DNA of 17,601 nucleotides, from the NCBI GenBank assembly GCA_015478765.1, contig JADMKR010000185.1:1-17601 (forward strand). Reading direction: 5' to 3'. The position numbers and the translations under genes are program-made. Each line of letters opens with the position of its first letter. The stretch's first letter is position 1. The stretch is from Flavobacterium sp. (GTDB lineage: Bacteria > Bacteroidota > Bacteroidia > Flavobacteriales > Flavobacteriaceae). The notes under the pieces were generated by a model, which saw only the letters and a program-made list of their open reading frames with translations, had not been told where the DNA came from and did not search any database. Of the stretch, positions 1 to 5,540 are shown in pieces.

Positions 1-978
1 AGTTGCGATATTTTCAAGCATTTCCACATGGTCCCGACAATCCTCTCAATCCATAATGCACAATATCAGGGATGGTTTGGATTCGATAAAATAAACCTGT
101 TGCCTAAATTCGACGTTTCACGCATCAACTTGCTCGAATGGGACGGCATCGTTAACCCGTTGGCATCGGCGATTAAATGCGCGTGGCGTATCACGACTGT
201 ATCGCCATCATACCTGGACGAACTTAGCCTTGCCGCAAACGGACTTGAAAGTTTGCTTTTGGCAGAGCGTTCAAAAAGCGTTGGGATTTTAAACGGTATC
301 GACACCGATGTCTGGAATACGGCAACCGACCCGATGATTGAAAATTATTCGGTAACCGACTTAAAATCCGGCAAAAGCACTAATAAGAAATTGTTATGTT
401 CGCAGTTTAATTTGGATTCCGAACTGCCATTATTTACCTTTATTGGAAGGCTCGTCGGTGAGAAAGGTGCCGATATCCTGGCCGATGTTTGTTCGATGGC
501 GCTTACGTATTACAAAAATCAAATCAACATTCTCATTTTGGGATCGGGTGAAAAAGCGGTCGAAGAAGAACTGTTGGCCTTACGAAAAAATCATGTTGGA
601 AATTATAATGTATTCATCGGGTATGACGAGAAACTCGCACACAGGATTTATGCCGGCGCCGATTTTTTGCTGATGCCCTCGCGGGTCGAACCTTGCGGAC
701 TGAACCAAATGTATGCGATGCGGTACGGCACCATTCCGATTGTACGTAAAACCGGCGGACTTAAAGATACGGTGATCGACATAAGTGAATCGGGGTTTGG
801 CATCTGCCACGATCATGTGACGGTACAGGACGTGGTATTGGCTATATCGCGCGCTGTCGAGCTTTACGCCAAAAAGGACAAATTTGGGTCCGTCCGCCAA
901 AAAGCAATGACGATCGACCATTCCTGGGACAAGGTTGCCGGCGATTATATTAAAATATACGAATCGTTAAAAACATAA
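1..978 (+). CDS. glgA: Glycogen synthase, C-terminal part (5' end outside window)
   Basis: Transfers glucose from ADP-glucose to the growing alpha-1,4-glucan chain in the cytoplasm (GT5 family, GT-B fold). The frame is open from base 1, so the gene starts upstream; 325 residues are visible. Seen in order (visible numbering): a TVSPSY motif near 66-71, NGID near 98-101, the start of the C-terminal Rossmann lobe with GRLVGEKG near 149-156, the active-site segment EPCGLNQMYAMRYG near 230-243 with the conserved Glu, and TGGL near 251. The N-terminal KTGGL-type ADP-glucose-binding motif lies outside the window. The stop is 3 bases before glgC, so the two are almost certainly co-transcribed and act as consecutive steps of glycogen synthesis. 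Bacterial GlgA is usually about 480 residues, so roughly a third is missing. Identification is secure. Confidence 0.96.
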   Translation, partial: SCDIFKHFHMVPTILSIHNAQYQGWFGFDKINLLPKFDVSRINLLEWDGIVNPLASAIKCAWRITTVSPSYLDELSLAANGLESLLLAERSKSVGILNGIDTDVWNTATDPMIENYSVTDLKSGKSTNKKLLCSQFNLDSELPLFTFIGRLVGEKGADILADVCSMALTYYKNQINILILGSGEKAVEEELLALRKNHVGNYNVFIGYDEKLAHRIYAGADFLLMPSRVEPCGLNQMYAMRYGTIPIVRKTGGLKDTVIDISESGFGICHDHVTVQDVVLAISRAVELYAKKDKFGSVRQKAMTIDHSWDKVAGDYIKIYESLKT

Positions 979-981
979 GTT

Positions 982-2256
982 ATGAAAAATAATGTTTTAG
1001 CCATCATACTTGGAGGCGGACAAGGCTCGAGATTAGCACCGCTGACCGAAAGCCGTTCGAAACCTGCCGTTCCAATTGCCGGAAAATACCGTCTGGTCGA
1101 CATTCCGATATCGAATTGCATTAATTCCGAGATCAAGCGGATGTTCGTTTTGACACAATTCAACTCGGCTTCACTTAACCAACACATAAAGAATACGTAC
1201 CACTTCAGTACGTTCAGCAATGCATTCGTAGATATCCTGGCCGCCGAGCAGACGCCCGACAATGCAACATGGTATCAGGGAACCGCCGATGCCGTTCGGC
1301 AATGCATGCAGCATTTCCTGAATCACGAATTTGAATATGCACTGATCTTGTCGGGTGACCAATTGTATCACATGGATTTCAACGAAATGGTCAAAGAGCA
1401 CGCTGAAAGTGGCGCTGCTATTTCGGTCGCAACCTTGCCGGTAAACGCAAAGGACGCGCCTGACTTTGGCATCTTGAAGACTAATAGTGAAAGCGAAATA
1501 ACCTCTTTTATTGAAAAACCTTCCACCGATCAGCTGGCGGGATGGTCGTCAGATGTTAGCTCTGAAATGAAAGACAAAGGCCGGATTTATCTCGCGTCTA
1601 TGGGAATTTATATCTTCAACCGCGACCTTTTAATACAGTTGATGTCAAATCCCGATACCAAAGATTTCGGAAAGGAAATATTGCCGCAGGCCATCGGAAC
1701 ACACAAAATACATAGCTATGAATACAATGGTTATTGGACCGACATCGGAAATATCGATTCATTCTTTGAGGCCAACTTGGGTTTGACCGATCCGGTTCCG
1801 GAATTCAATCTATTCGACAGCACAAACCGGATCTATACGCGTCCGCGGATTTTACCGCCAACGAAAATCAGCGGCGAAACAGTACTCGACCGATCGATTG
1901 TTGCGGAAGGCTGTATTATCGATTCTGTGAAAGTTGTGCGATCTGTAGTCGGCATCAGAAGCCGGATCGGGAAAGGTTCGCAAATCTCCAATTCGTATCT
2001 GATGGGCAATGACTGGTACCAGAACATGGGCGAAAGCGATACGATGGTCGATACGCACGACATCGCTATCGGCATTGGCGAACGATGTGTGATTGACAAT
2101 ACAATTGTGGATAAGAATTGCAGGATCGGAAATGATGTAAAACTAAAAGGCGGTTCTCACTTAACCGATCAGAATACGGACTTGTTTACGGTAAAAGACG
2201 GCATTATCGTCGTTAAGAAAGGCGTTGTTCTTCCCGATGGATTTGTGATCGAGTAA
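982..2256 (+). CDS. glgC: Glucose-1-phosphate adenylyltransferase (ADP-glucose pyrophosphorylase)
   Basis: Makes ADP-glucose and pyrophosphate from ATP and glucose-1-phosphate, the committed and normally allosterically controlled step of bacterial glycogen synthesis. At 424 residues it has the usual family length. The nucleotidyltransferase domain shows the N-terminal signature GGGQGSRL (11-18) followed by the KPAVPIAGKYRLVD stretch, WYQGTADAVR (97-106), the metal-binding region SGDQLY (124-129, Asp126), IEKP (177-180, the Lys matching the sugar-phosphate-binding Lys of the family), SMGIY (206-210) and YWTDIG (251-256). The last 130 residues or so have the hexapeptide pattern of a left-handed beta-helix. 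It starts 3 bases after the glgA stop with no separate promoter visible. Its TAA stop directly abuts the stop codon of the convergent minus-strand gene. Confidence 0.97.
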   Translation: MKNNVLAIILGGGQGSRLAPLTESRSKPAVPIAGKYRLVDIPISNCINSEIKRMFVLTQFNSASLNQHIKNTYHFSTFSNAFVDILAAEQTPDNATWYQGTADAVRQCMQHFLNHEFEYALILSGDQLYHMDFNEMVKEHAESGAAISVATLPVNAKDAPDFGILKTNSESEITSFIEKPSTDQLAGWSSDVSSEMKDKGRIYLASMGIYIFNRDLLIQLMSNPDTKDFGKEILPQAIGTHKIHSYEYNGYWTDIGNIDSFFEANLGLTDPVPEFNLFDSTNRIYTRPRILPPTKISGETVLDRSIVAEGCIIDSVKVVRSVVGIRSRIGKGSQISNSYLMGNDWYQNMGESDTMVDTHDIAIGIGERCVIDNTIVDKNCRIGNDVKLKGGSHLTDQNTDLFTVKDGIIVVKKGVVLPDGFVIE

Positions 2257-2778
2257 TTATTTTTCGCGTTCCAATACAATCTTGACCGGCTTGTTCAGCT
2301 TTCGGCCAAATTGCGTTGCCTGTTGCCCGGTACATAAAACATACATGTTATAAGAATACAACGGCACGACCAAGGTTTTAAAAACTGGCTCCACACTCGT
2401 GTCCTCAATCCTGACCTGGTAATCATCGGCTGGGAATTCATTGGTCACCGATAACAGATACGTGTCTTTTGCGTATGGAAAATACCATTTACTATTTTCA
2501 TTTGGCTCAGCAACTTTTTTTCCGTCACTTCCGATTTGGTAATTTTCGGTAAAGGTTAAAGTCTGACCCGCGCGTTGCCAGCTAAGGCTATTATTGGTAT
2601 TGACCGCAGGATTTCCGTCGCGATCTACCAGTGTCACTTTTAATCCGCTGATGTTTTCAGACTTTCCGTCTTCGTGAATGTGCAGCACTATATACGACGT
2701 AAAATCATAGCCGCAGTGTTGCTGAGCCGACGCCGGAAGTAACATTAGTAAGAATAATAACACACAATACCGCATCAT
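2257..2778 (-). CDS. Small secreted protein of unknown function
   Basis: I do not recognise a family. From the chosen ATG the product has 173 residues, beginning with a signal peptide (MMRYC, a Leu-rich core, cleavage probably after PASA before QQ). The mature part has alternating hydrophobic stretches, several Gly/Asn/Asp turns, and a GLKVTLVDRDGNP segment resembling the opening strands of carboxypeptidase-regulatory or transthyretin-like beta-sandwich domains; that resemblance is inference only. The longest reading starts at a TTG (2793), but that TTG is part of a good -7 promoter box, so transcription should start after it; ATG at 2778 or 2775 is preferred. Probably periplasmic or surface-exposed. 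It is convergent with glgC with no bases between the stops, and the gene upstream on the same strand is separated by a terminator hairpin, so it appears to be its own unit. Confidence 0.75.
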   Translation of the reverse strand: MMRYCVLLFLLMLLPASAQQHCGYDFTSYIVLHIHEDGKSENISGLKVTLVDRDGNPAVNTNNSLSWQRAGQTLTFTENYQIGSDGKKVAEPNENSKWYFPYAKDTYLLSVTNEFPADDYQVRIEDTSVEPVFKTLVVPLYSYNMYVLCTGQQATQFGRKLNKPVKIVLEREK

Positions 2779-2790
2779 AACCGTTTTCTG

Positions 2791-2798
2791 CAAAATTA
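2791..2798 (-). promoter_or_regulatory. -7 promoter box (TAatTTTG) of the secreted-protein gene
   Basis: On the minus strand this reads TAatTTTG, an exact match to the Bacteroidota -7 consensus TAnnTTTG. Transcription would begin about 4 bases after the final G, near 2787, leaving about 9 untranslated bases before ATG 2778. No clear TTG -33 element is seen at the expected distance. The box rules against the upstream TTG start. Confidence 0.55.
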
Positions 2799-2802
2799 GC
2801 GT

Positions 2803-2860
2803 AAAAAAAAGACCACAGATTCACAGATTTTGAAATATTTAAAAATCTGTGAATCTGTGG
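2803..2860 (-). terminator. Rho-independent terminator built from a CCACAGATT repeat
   Basis: A perfect 19-bp stem (2813-2831 with 2842-2860) and a 10-base loop, followed on the minus strand by eight T (2803-2810). It lies 24 bases past the stop of the isomerase gene and should end its transcript. The arms are two head-to-tail CCACAGATT/CACAGATT units, the same unit found in three copies at 3918-3945. On the plus strand the hairpin has only a weak T-tract after it. Confidence 0.75.
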
Positions 2861-2883
2861 CCTGAAAATTTTAAATTCAGGTT

Positions 2884-3816
2884 TTATTTTACATCCATCA
2901 ATTCGACATCGAAAATCAAGGTTGCATTTGGCGGAATAACTCCTCCGGCTCCCTGAGCTCCATACCCAAGATGTGACGGAATCACAAAACGGGCCTTGTC
3001 ACCTACCTGAAGCAGCGCGATCCCTTCGTCCCAGCCTTCGATCACATTCCCTTGTCCGAGTGGGAATTCGATTGGTTTTTTACGCGAATACGAGCTGTCG
3101 AACACTTTACCGTTCTCCAGCGATCCTTCATAATGCACAGAAACGGTTTTATTGTTCTCGGCCTTTTTGCCGCTTCCTTTCTGGATCATTTTATATCGGA
3201 GTCCGCTTGGTGTTTTATCAAAACCAGCGGCTAATTTTTCCATTTTCGCTTCGGCTTCTGCGCGTTCGGCCGCGATTCTTTTTTCACGTGAACCTTCGAA
3301 TGTACGGAACGCTTCAACCGCATTCCAGTTTTTGGCTTCCTCGCCTTCGCGGATGATCTCAACGCTTTCCATCACATCGCCTTGTGCAACCGCGTCAACT
3401 ACATCCTGACCTTCGACTACATATCCGAAAACTGTATGCTTGTCATCAAGCCAGTTGGTCGGAATATGAGTGATAAAGAACTGCGAGCCGTTTGAACCCG
3501 GACCTGAATTGGCCATCGACAAAACGCCAGGACGATCGTGTCGTAATTCCGGATGGAACTCATCGTCGAATTTATAACCCGGGCCGCCGCTTCCTGTTCC
3601 CTGCGGATCGCCGCCCTGGATCATAAAATCGGGGATCACTCGGTGAAATTTCAATCCGTTATAAAATGGCTGGCCTTGTGGTTTTTCTTTGTTTTCAAGA
3701 TTTCCTTCTGCCAATGCCACAAAATTTCCGACAGTTCCGGGAGTTTTGTCGTGCGTAAGTTTTACCAATATCGAGCCTTTGGGCGTATTGAATTTGGCGT
3801 ATATTCCGTTTTCCAT
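2884..3816 (-). CDS. Dual-family peptidyl-prolyl isomerase (cyclophilin-FKBP fusion)
   Basis: Predicted cytoplasmic protein-folding enzyme with two prolyl isomerase domains of unrelated folds in one 310-residue chain; no signal peptide. Residues 1-155 are a cyclophilin: FHRVIPDFMIQGGD (57-70) with the catalytic Arg59, Phe64, Met65 and Gln67 equivalents, MANSGPGSNGSQFF (101-114), and WLDDKHTVFG (122-131), keeping the Trp that confers cyclosporin sensitivity in human CypA. A charged, Ala/Glu-rich helical linker spans about 170-200. Residues 205-310 are an FKBP domain with all the aromatic pocket residues: Tyr229, Phe239-Asp240, Phe251, Val258-Ile259, Trp262, Tyr285, Phe302. Both sites therefore look active. 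Such fusions (called CFBP/FCBP) are known in a few protists and in flavobacteria. Its own -7 box lies at 3842-3849 and a terminator follows. Confidence 0.95.
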   Translation of the reverse strand: MENGIYAKFNTPKGSILVKLTHDKTPGTVGNFVALAEGNLENKEKPQGQPFYNGLKFHRVIPDFMIQGGDPQGTGSGGPGYKFDDEFHPELRHDRPGVLSMANSGPGSNGSQFFITHIPTNWLDDKHTVFGYVVEGQDVVDAVAQGDVMESVEIIREGEEAKNWNAVEAFRTFEGSREKRIAAERAEAEAKMEKLAAGFDKTPSGLRYKMIQKGSGKKAENNKTVSVHYEGSLENGKVFDSSYSRKKPIEFPLGQGNVIEGWDEGIALLQVGDKARFVIPSHLGYGAQGAGGVIPPNATLIFDVELMDVK

Positions 3817-3841
3817 GGGTGTAATTTTAAAAATTAAGGTA

Positions 3842-3849
3842 CAAATTTA
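3842..3849 (-). promoter_or_regulatory. -7 promoter box (TAaaTTTG) of the isomerase gene
   Basis: The minus strand reads TAaaTTTG, an exact match to the Bacteroidota -7 consensus, ending 25 bases before the ATG at 3816. No good TTG -33 element is visible at the usual spacing of 19-21 bases, so the call rests on the box and its position. Confidence 0.5.
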
Positions 3850-3917
3850 AAGTTTTAGCCATGAATTCACGAATTATTACTTCTTATTCTTGATTTGGAA
3901 GTTTTAAAAGTTGTTTG

Positions 3918-3945
3918 CCACAGATTGCACAGATTTCCACAGATT
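3918..3945. repeat. Three tandem imperfect CCACAGATT units
   Basis: Units CCACAGATT (3918), gCACAGATT (3927) and CCACAGATT (3937) follow at a spacing of 9-10 bases. The same unit, doubled and inverted, makes up the terminator at 2813-2860. Repeats of this wording are common between genes in flavobacterial genomes (from memory). No open reading frame covers it; function unknown. Confidence 0.7.
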
Positions 3946-3979
3946 AAGGAAAAATTTCTGCGATTTAATGAAACTGCCC

Positions 3980-4057
3980 TAGCCCCGATGGAAGCGGCAT
4001 CCTTTTTCACGCTTCTTTAGCGTGGAAAAGATATAGCGTACAGCGGGAAATAGCTCC
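3980..4057 (+). ncRNA. Structured intergenic element resembling Flavo-1 RNA
   Basis: Begins TAGCCCCGATGGAAGCGGC and ends AGCGGGAAATAGCTCC, flanking a 12-bp stem (4002-4013 with 4019-4030, one G-T pair, 5-base loop). The outer CCCG at 3984-3987 can pair with CGGG at 4044-4047, giving a two-level structure. I recognise the conserved flanks as an element repeated in many Flavobacterium genomes in which the inner stem varies in sequence. It plausibly belongs to the Rfam family Flavo-1, but that assignment is from memory. It sits between two divergent genes, just upstream of the trmD promoter. The strand is taken from the usual wording of the element and is not proven. Confidence 0.55.
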
Positions 4058-4076
4058 TTCAGAAATAAATTTCAGA

Positions 4077-4106
4077 TTGCAGATTTCAGATTTCAGAGTA
4101 CCTTTG
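4077..4106 (+). promoter_or_regulatory. trmD promoter (TTG - 19 bases - TAccTTTG)
   Basis: A TTG at 4077-4079 and TAccTTTG at 4099-4106 are spaced by 19 bases, matching the -33/-7 promoter of Bacteroidota. Start of transcription is expected near 4110 and the ATG is at 4112, so the trmD message should have almost no 5' leader. Confidence 0.75.
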
Positions 4107-4111
4107 CCACT

Positions 4112-4789
4112 ATGCGAATAGATATTATCACCGTTTTACCCGATTTGCTCCGGAGTCCGTTTGAAGCATCAATTATGAAGCGCGCGATCGACAAAGGCCT
4201 TGTTGAAGTTCATTTTCACAACCTGCGCGATTATACGGTAAACAAACAGAAAAGCGTCGATGACTATCAGTTTGGCGGCGGCGCGGGAATGGTGATGACG
4301 ATACAGCCGATCGACGATTGCATCGCGAAATTAAAATCGGAGCGCGACTACGACGAGATCATCTATATGTCACCCGACGGCGAGACGCTGAACCAAAAGA
4401 TGGCCAATTCGATGTCGATGTTGAAGAACATCATCATTTTATGCGGACATTACAAAGGTGTTGACCAACGCGTGCGCGATCATTTTATCACAAAGGAAAT
4501 ATCGATTGGCGATTATGTTTTGAGTGGTGGTGAACTGGGCGCATTGGTGTTATCGGATGCGATCATTAGGTTGATTCCGGGTGTTTTGAGCGATGAAACA
4601 TCGGCGCTAACCGACAGTTTCCAGGATAATTTGCTGGCGCCACCGGTTTATACACGTCCCGCCGAATACAAAGGCTGGAAAGTGCCGGAGGTGTTGCTCA
4701 GTGGCCACTCGGCTAAAATTGACAAATGGCGCGAGGATATGGCTTTTGAGCATACGAAGAATCGGCGTCCGGATTTGTTGGAGGAATAG
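4112..4789 (+). CDS. trmD: tRNA (guanine-N1-)-methyltransferase TrmD
   Basis: Methylates G37 next to the anticodon of a subset of tRNAs using S-adenosylmethionine, which prevents +1 frameshifting; normally essential. The 225-residue length is slightly short of the E. coli enzyme (255). Visible motifs are the N-terminal MRIDIITVLPDLL strand, the FGGGAGMVM loop (54-62), the SPOUT trefoil-knot segments ILCGHYKGVDQR (109-120) and ISIGDYVLSGGELGA (130-144), Arg153 and Asp168 at the positions of the catalytic pair, and the C-terminal YTRPAEYKG and GHSAKI motifs. It begins directly after its promoter, so the message is probably near-leaderless. The usual bacterial neighbours rpsP and rimM are absent; rplS follows 219 bases later with its own promoter, so the ancestral operon is split here. 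Confidence 0.97.
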   Translation: MRIDIITVLPDLLRSPFEASIMKRAIDKGLVEVHFHNLRDYTVNKQKSVDDYQFGGGAGMVMTIQPIDDCIAKLKSERDYDEIIYMSPDGETLNQKMANSMSMLKNIIILCGHYKGVDQRVRDHFITKEISIGDYVLSGGELGALVLSDAIIRLIPGVLSDETSALTDSFQDNLLAPPVYTRPAEYKGWKVPEVLLSGHSAKIDKWREDMAFEHTKNRRPDLLEE

Positions 4790-4796
4790 CGCGAGT

Positions 4797-4890
4797 TGGC
4801 AGTCGCAGTTGACAGTTGACAGTCGTCCTCACAATGATAGTAGTTTACTATCAGATGAGTTTCGGAGACTGCAAACTGAGACTGTAAACT
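4797..4890. repeat. Imperfect inverted repeat of CAGT/ACTG units with central hairpin
   Basis: The left side carries GCAGTTGACAGTTGACAGTC-type units (4797-4824), the right side GACTGCAAACTGAGACTG (4867-4884). Between them a perfect 8-bp hairpin (4835-4842 with 4846-4853, loop GTT) is nested within CTCA/TGAG and CAGTC/GACTG pairings. No T-tract follows, so it is not a standard terminator, although it lies just after trmD and could end or stabilise its transcript. Confidence 0.55.
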
Positions 4891-4930
4891 TTTAAACTTT
4901 CAACTTGCAACTTTCAACTTTTAAACTTAC
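4885..4930. repeat. AACTTT-rich low-complexity repeat
   Basis: Repeated AACTTT, CAACTT and TTTAAACTT words. Bases 4909-4929 closely match the reverse complement of about 11125-11144, so this is one copy of a repeat family present twice in the window. Here the repeat also supplies the -33 TTG and the start of the -7 box of rplS. Confidence 0.6.
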
Positions 4931-4935
4931 TTTTG
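4905..4935 (+). promoter_or_regulatory. rplS promoter (TTG - 20 bases - TActTTTG)
   Basis: TTG at 4905-4907 and TActTTTG at 4928-4935 are spaced by 20 bases, the ideal Bacteroidota arrangement. Transcription would start near 4939, giving a 5' leader of about 70 bases in front of rplS. Confidence 0.72.
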
Positions 4936-4938
4936 CGC

Positions 4939-5008
4939 CCACATTTGGACCAACCTCTGGCGATACCCGTGAATGTTGCTCTGATTTCAAACCATAATTA
5001 CTATTATC
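4939..5008 (+). promoter_or_regulatory. rplS 5' leader, possible L19 autoregulatory structure
   Basis: The leader is less AT-rich than the neighbouring spacer, unlike the short leaders of other genes here. ACATT (4941-4945) can pair with AATGT (4972-4976), enclosing further CCA/TGG pairings, and is followed by an unstructured AT-rich stretch up to the ATG. Ribosomal protein leaders specific to flavobacteria, including one for L19, have been proposed in the literature as I recall. I cannot confirm that this is a member. Confidence 0.4.
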
Positions 5009-5359
5009 ATGGCAGATTTAATGCAGTTCGTAAAAGACGAATTGGTAGCAAAGAAAGATTTCCCTGAATTCGGAGCTGGTGACACGATCACAGTTTACTA
5101 CGAAATTAAAGAGGGTGAAAAAACAAGAACGCAGTTTTTCAAAGGCGTTGTGATCCAAAGAAGAGGTTCGGGTAACACTGAAACTTTTACAATCCGTAAA
5201 ATGTCTGGTGCAATTGGTGTAGAGCGTATCTTCCCGGTTAACTTGCCAGCTTTGCAGAAAGTTGAAATCAACAAAAAAGGTAGCGTTCGTCGCGCCCGTA
5301 TCTTCTACTTCAGAGAACTTACCGGTAAAAAAGCCAAAATCAAAGATAAAAGACGATAG
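5009..5359 (+). CDS. rplS: 50S ribosomal protein L19
   Basis: Component of the large ribosomal subunit at the interface with the 30S subunit (bL19). The 116 residues are full length for the family. Characteristic segments are FPEFGAGDTITVYYEIKEG (19-37), FKGVVIQRRGSG (44-55), TFTIRKMSG (59-67), GVERIFP (70-76) and the basic C-terminal part ending KKAKIKDKRR. The start has no Shine-Dalgarno sequence but is preceded by an A/T-rich stretch, as usual in Flavobacterium, whose ribosomes are reported to hide the anti-Shine-Dalgarno. It has its own promoter and leader, and a strong terminator 18 bases after the stop, so it is a single-gene unit rather than part of an rpsP-rimM-trmD-rplS operon. Confidence 0.98.
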   Translation: MADLMQFVKDELVAKKDFPEFGAGDTITVYYEIKEGEKTRTQFFKGVVIQRRGSGNTETFTIRKMSGAIGVERIFPVNLPALQKVEINKKGSVRRARIFYFRELTGKKAKIKDKRR

Positions 5360-5376
5360 TCTTTTTCCACTATCAG

Positions 5377-5403
5377 AAAGCTCCATTTTATGGGGCTTTT
5401 TTT
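5377..5403 (+). terminator. Rho-independent terminator after rplS
   Basis: A 10-bp stem, AAAGCTCCAT (5377-5386) with ATGGGGCTTT (5390-5399) including one G-T pair, and a 3-base loop, running into seven T (5397-5403). Position and form are typical. Confidence 0.88.
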
Positions 5404-5495
5404 ATGGAATTGATTTTCTGCTTGCCTTTAATTACCGATTTCGCAAATCAATCGTTTTCGTAATATCACACTTCTGCTTTTCGTGTGCGATTTGC

Positions 5496-5503
5496 TATAT
5501 TTG
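5496..5503 (+). promoter_or_regulatory. -7 promoter box (TAtaTTTG) of the isocitrate dehydrogenase gene
   Basis: TAtaTTTG is an exact match to the -7 consensus, and a CTG (one mismatch to TTG) lies 19 bases upstream at 5474-5476. Transcription would begin near 5507, leaving about 34 A/T-rich bases before the ATG. Confidence 0.6.
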
Positions 5504-5540
5504 TACTCCTTTCGAAATTTTCTAAATAAAACACATATAA

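Noticed and set aside
2779..2793. TTG start extending the secreted protein by five residues
   Set aside because: The TTG is part of the -7 promoter box TAatTTTG, so it should not be in the message; the ATG codons at 2778/2775 give a cleaner signal peptide.
2973..3409. Open frames on the plus strand opposite the isomerase gene
   Set aside because: The minus-strand product has two complete, conserved domains; the plus-strand frames have no family resemblance.
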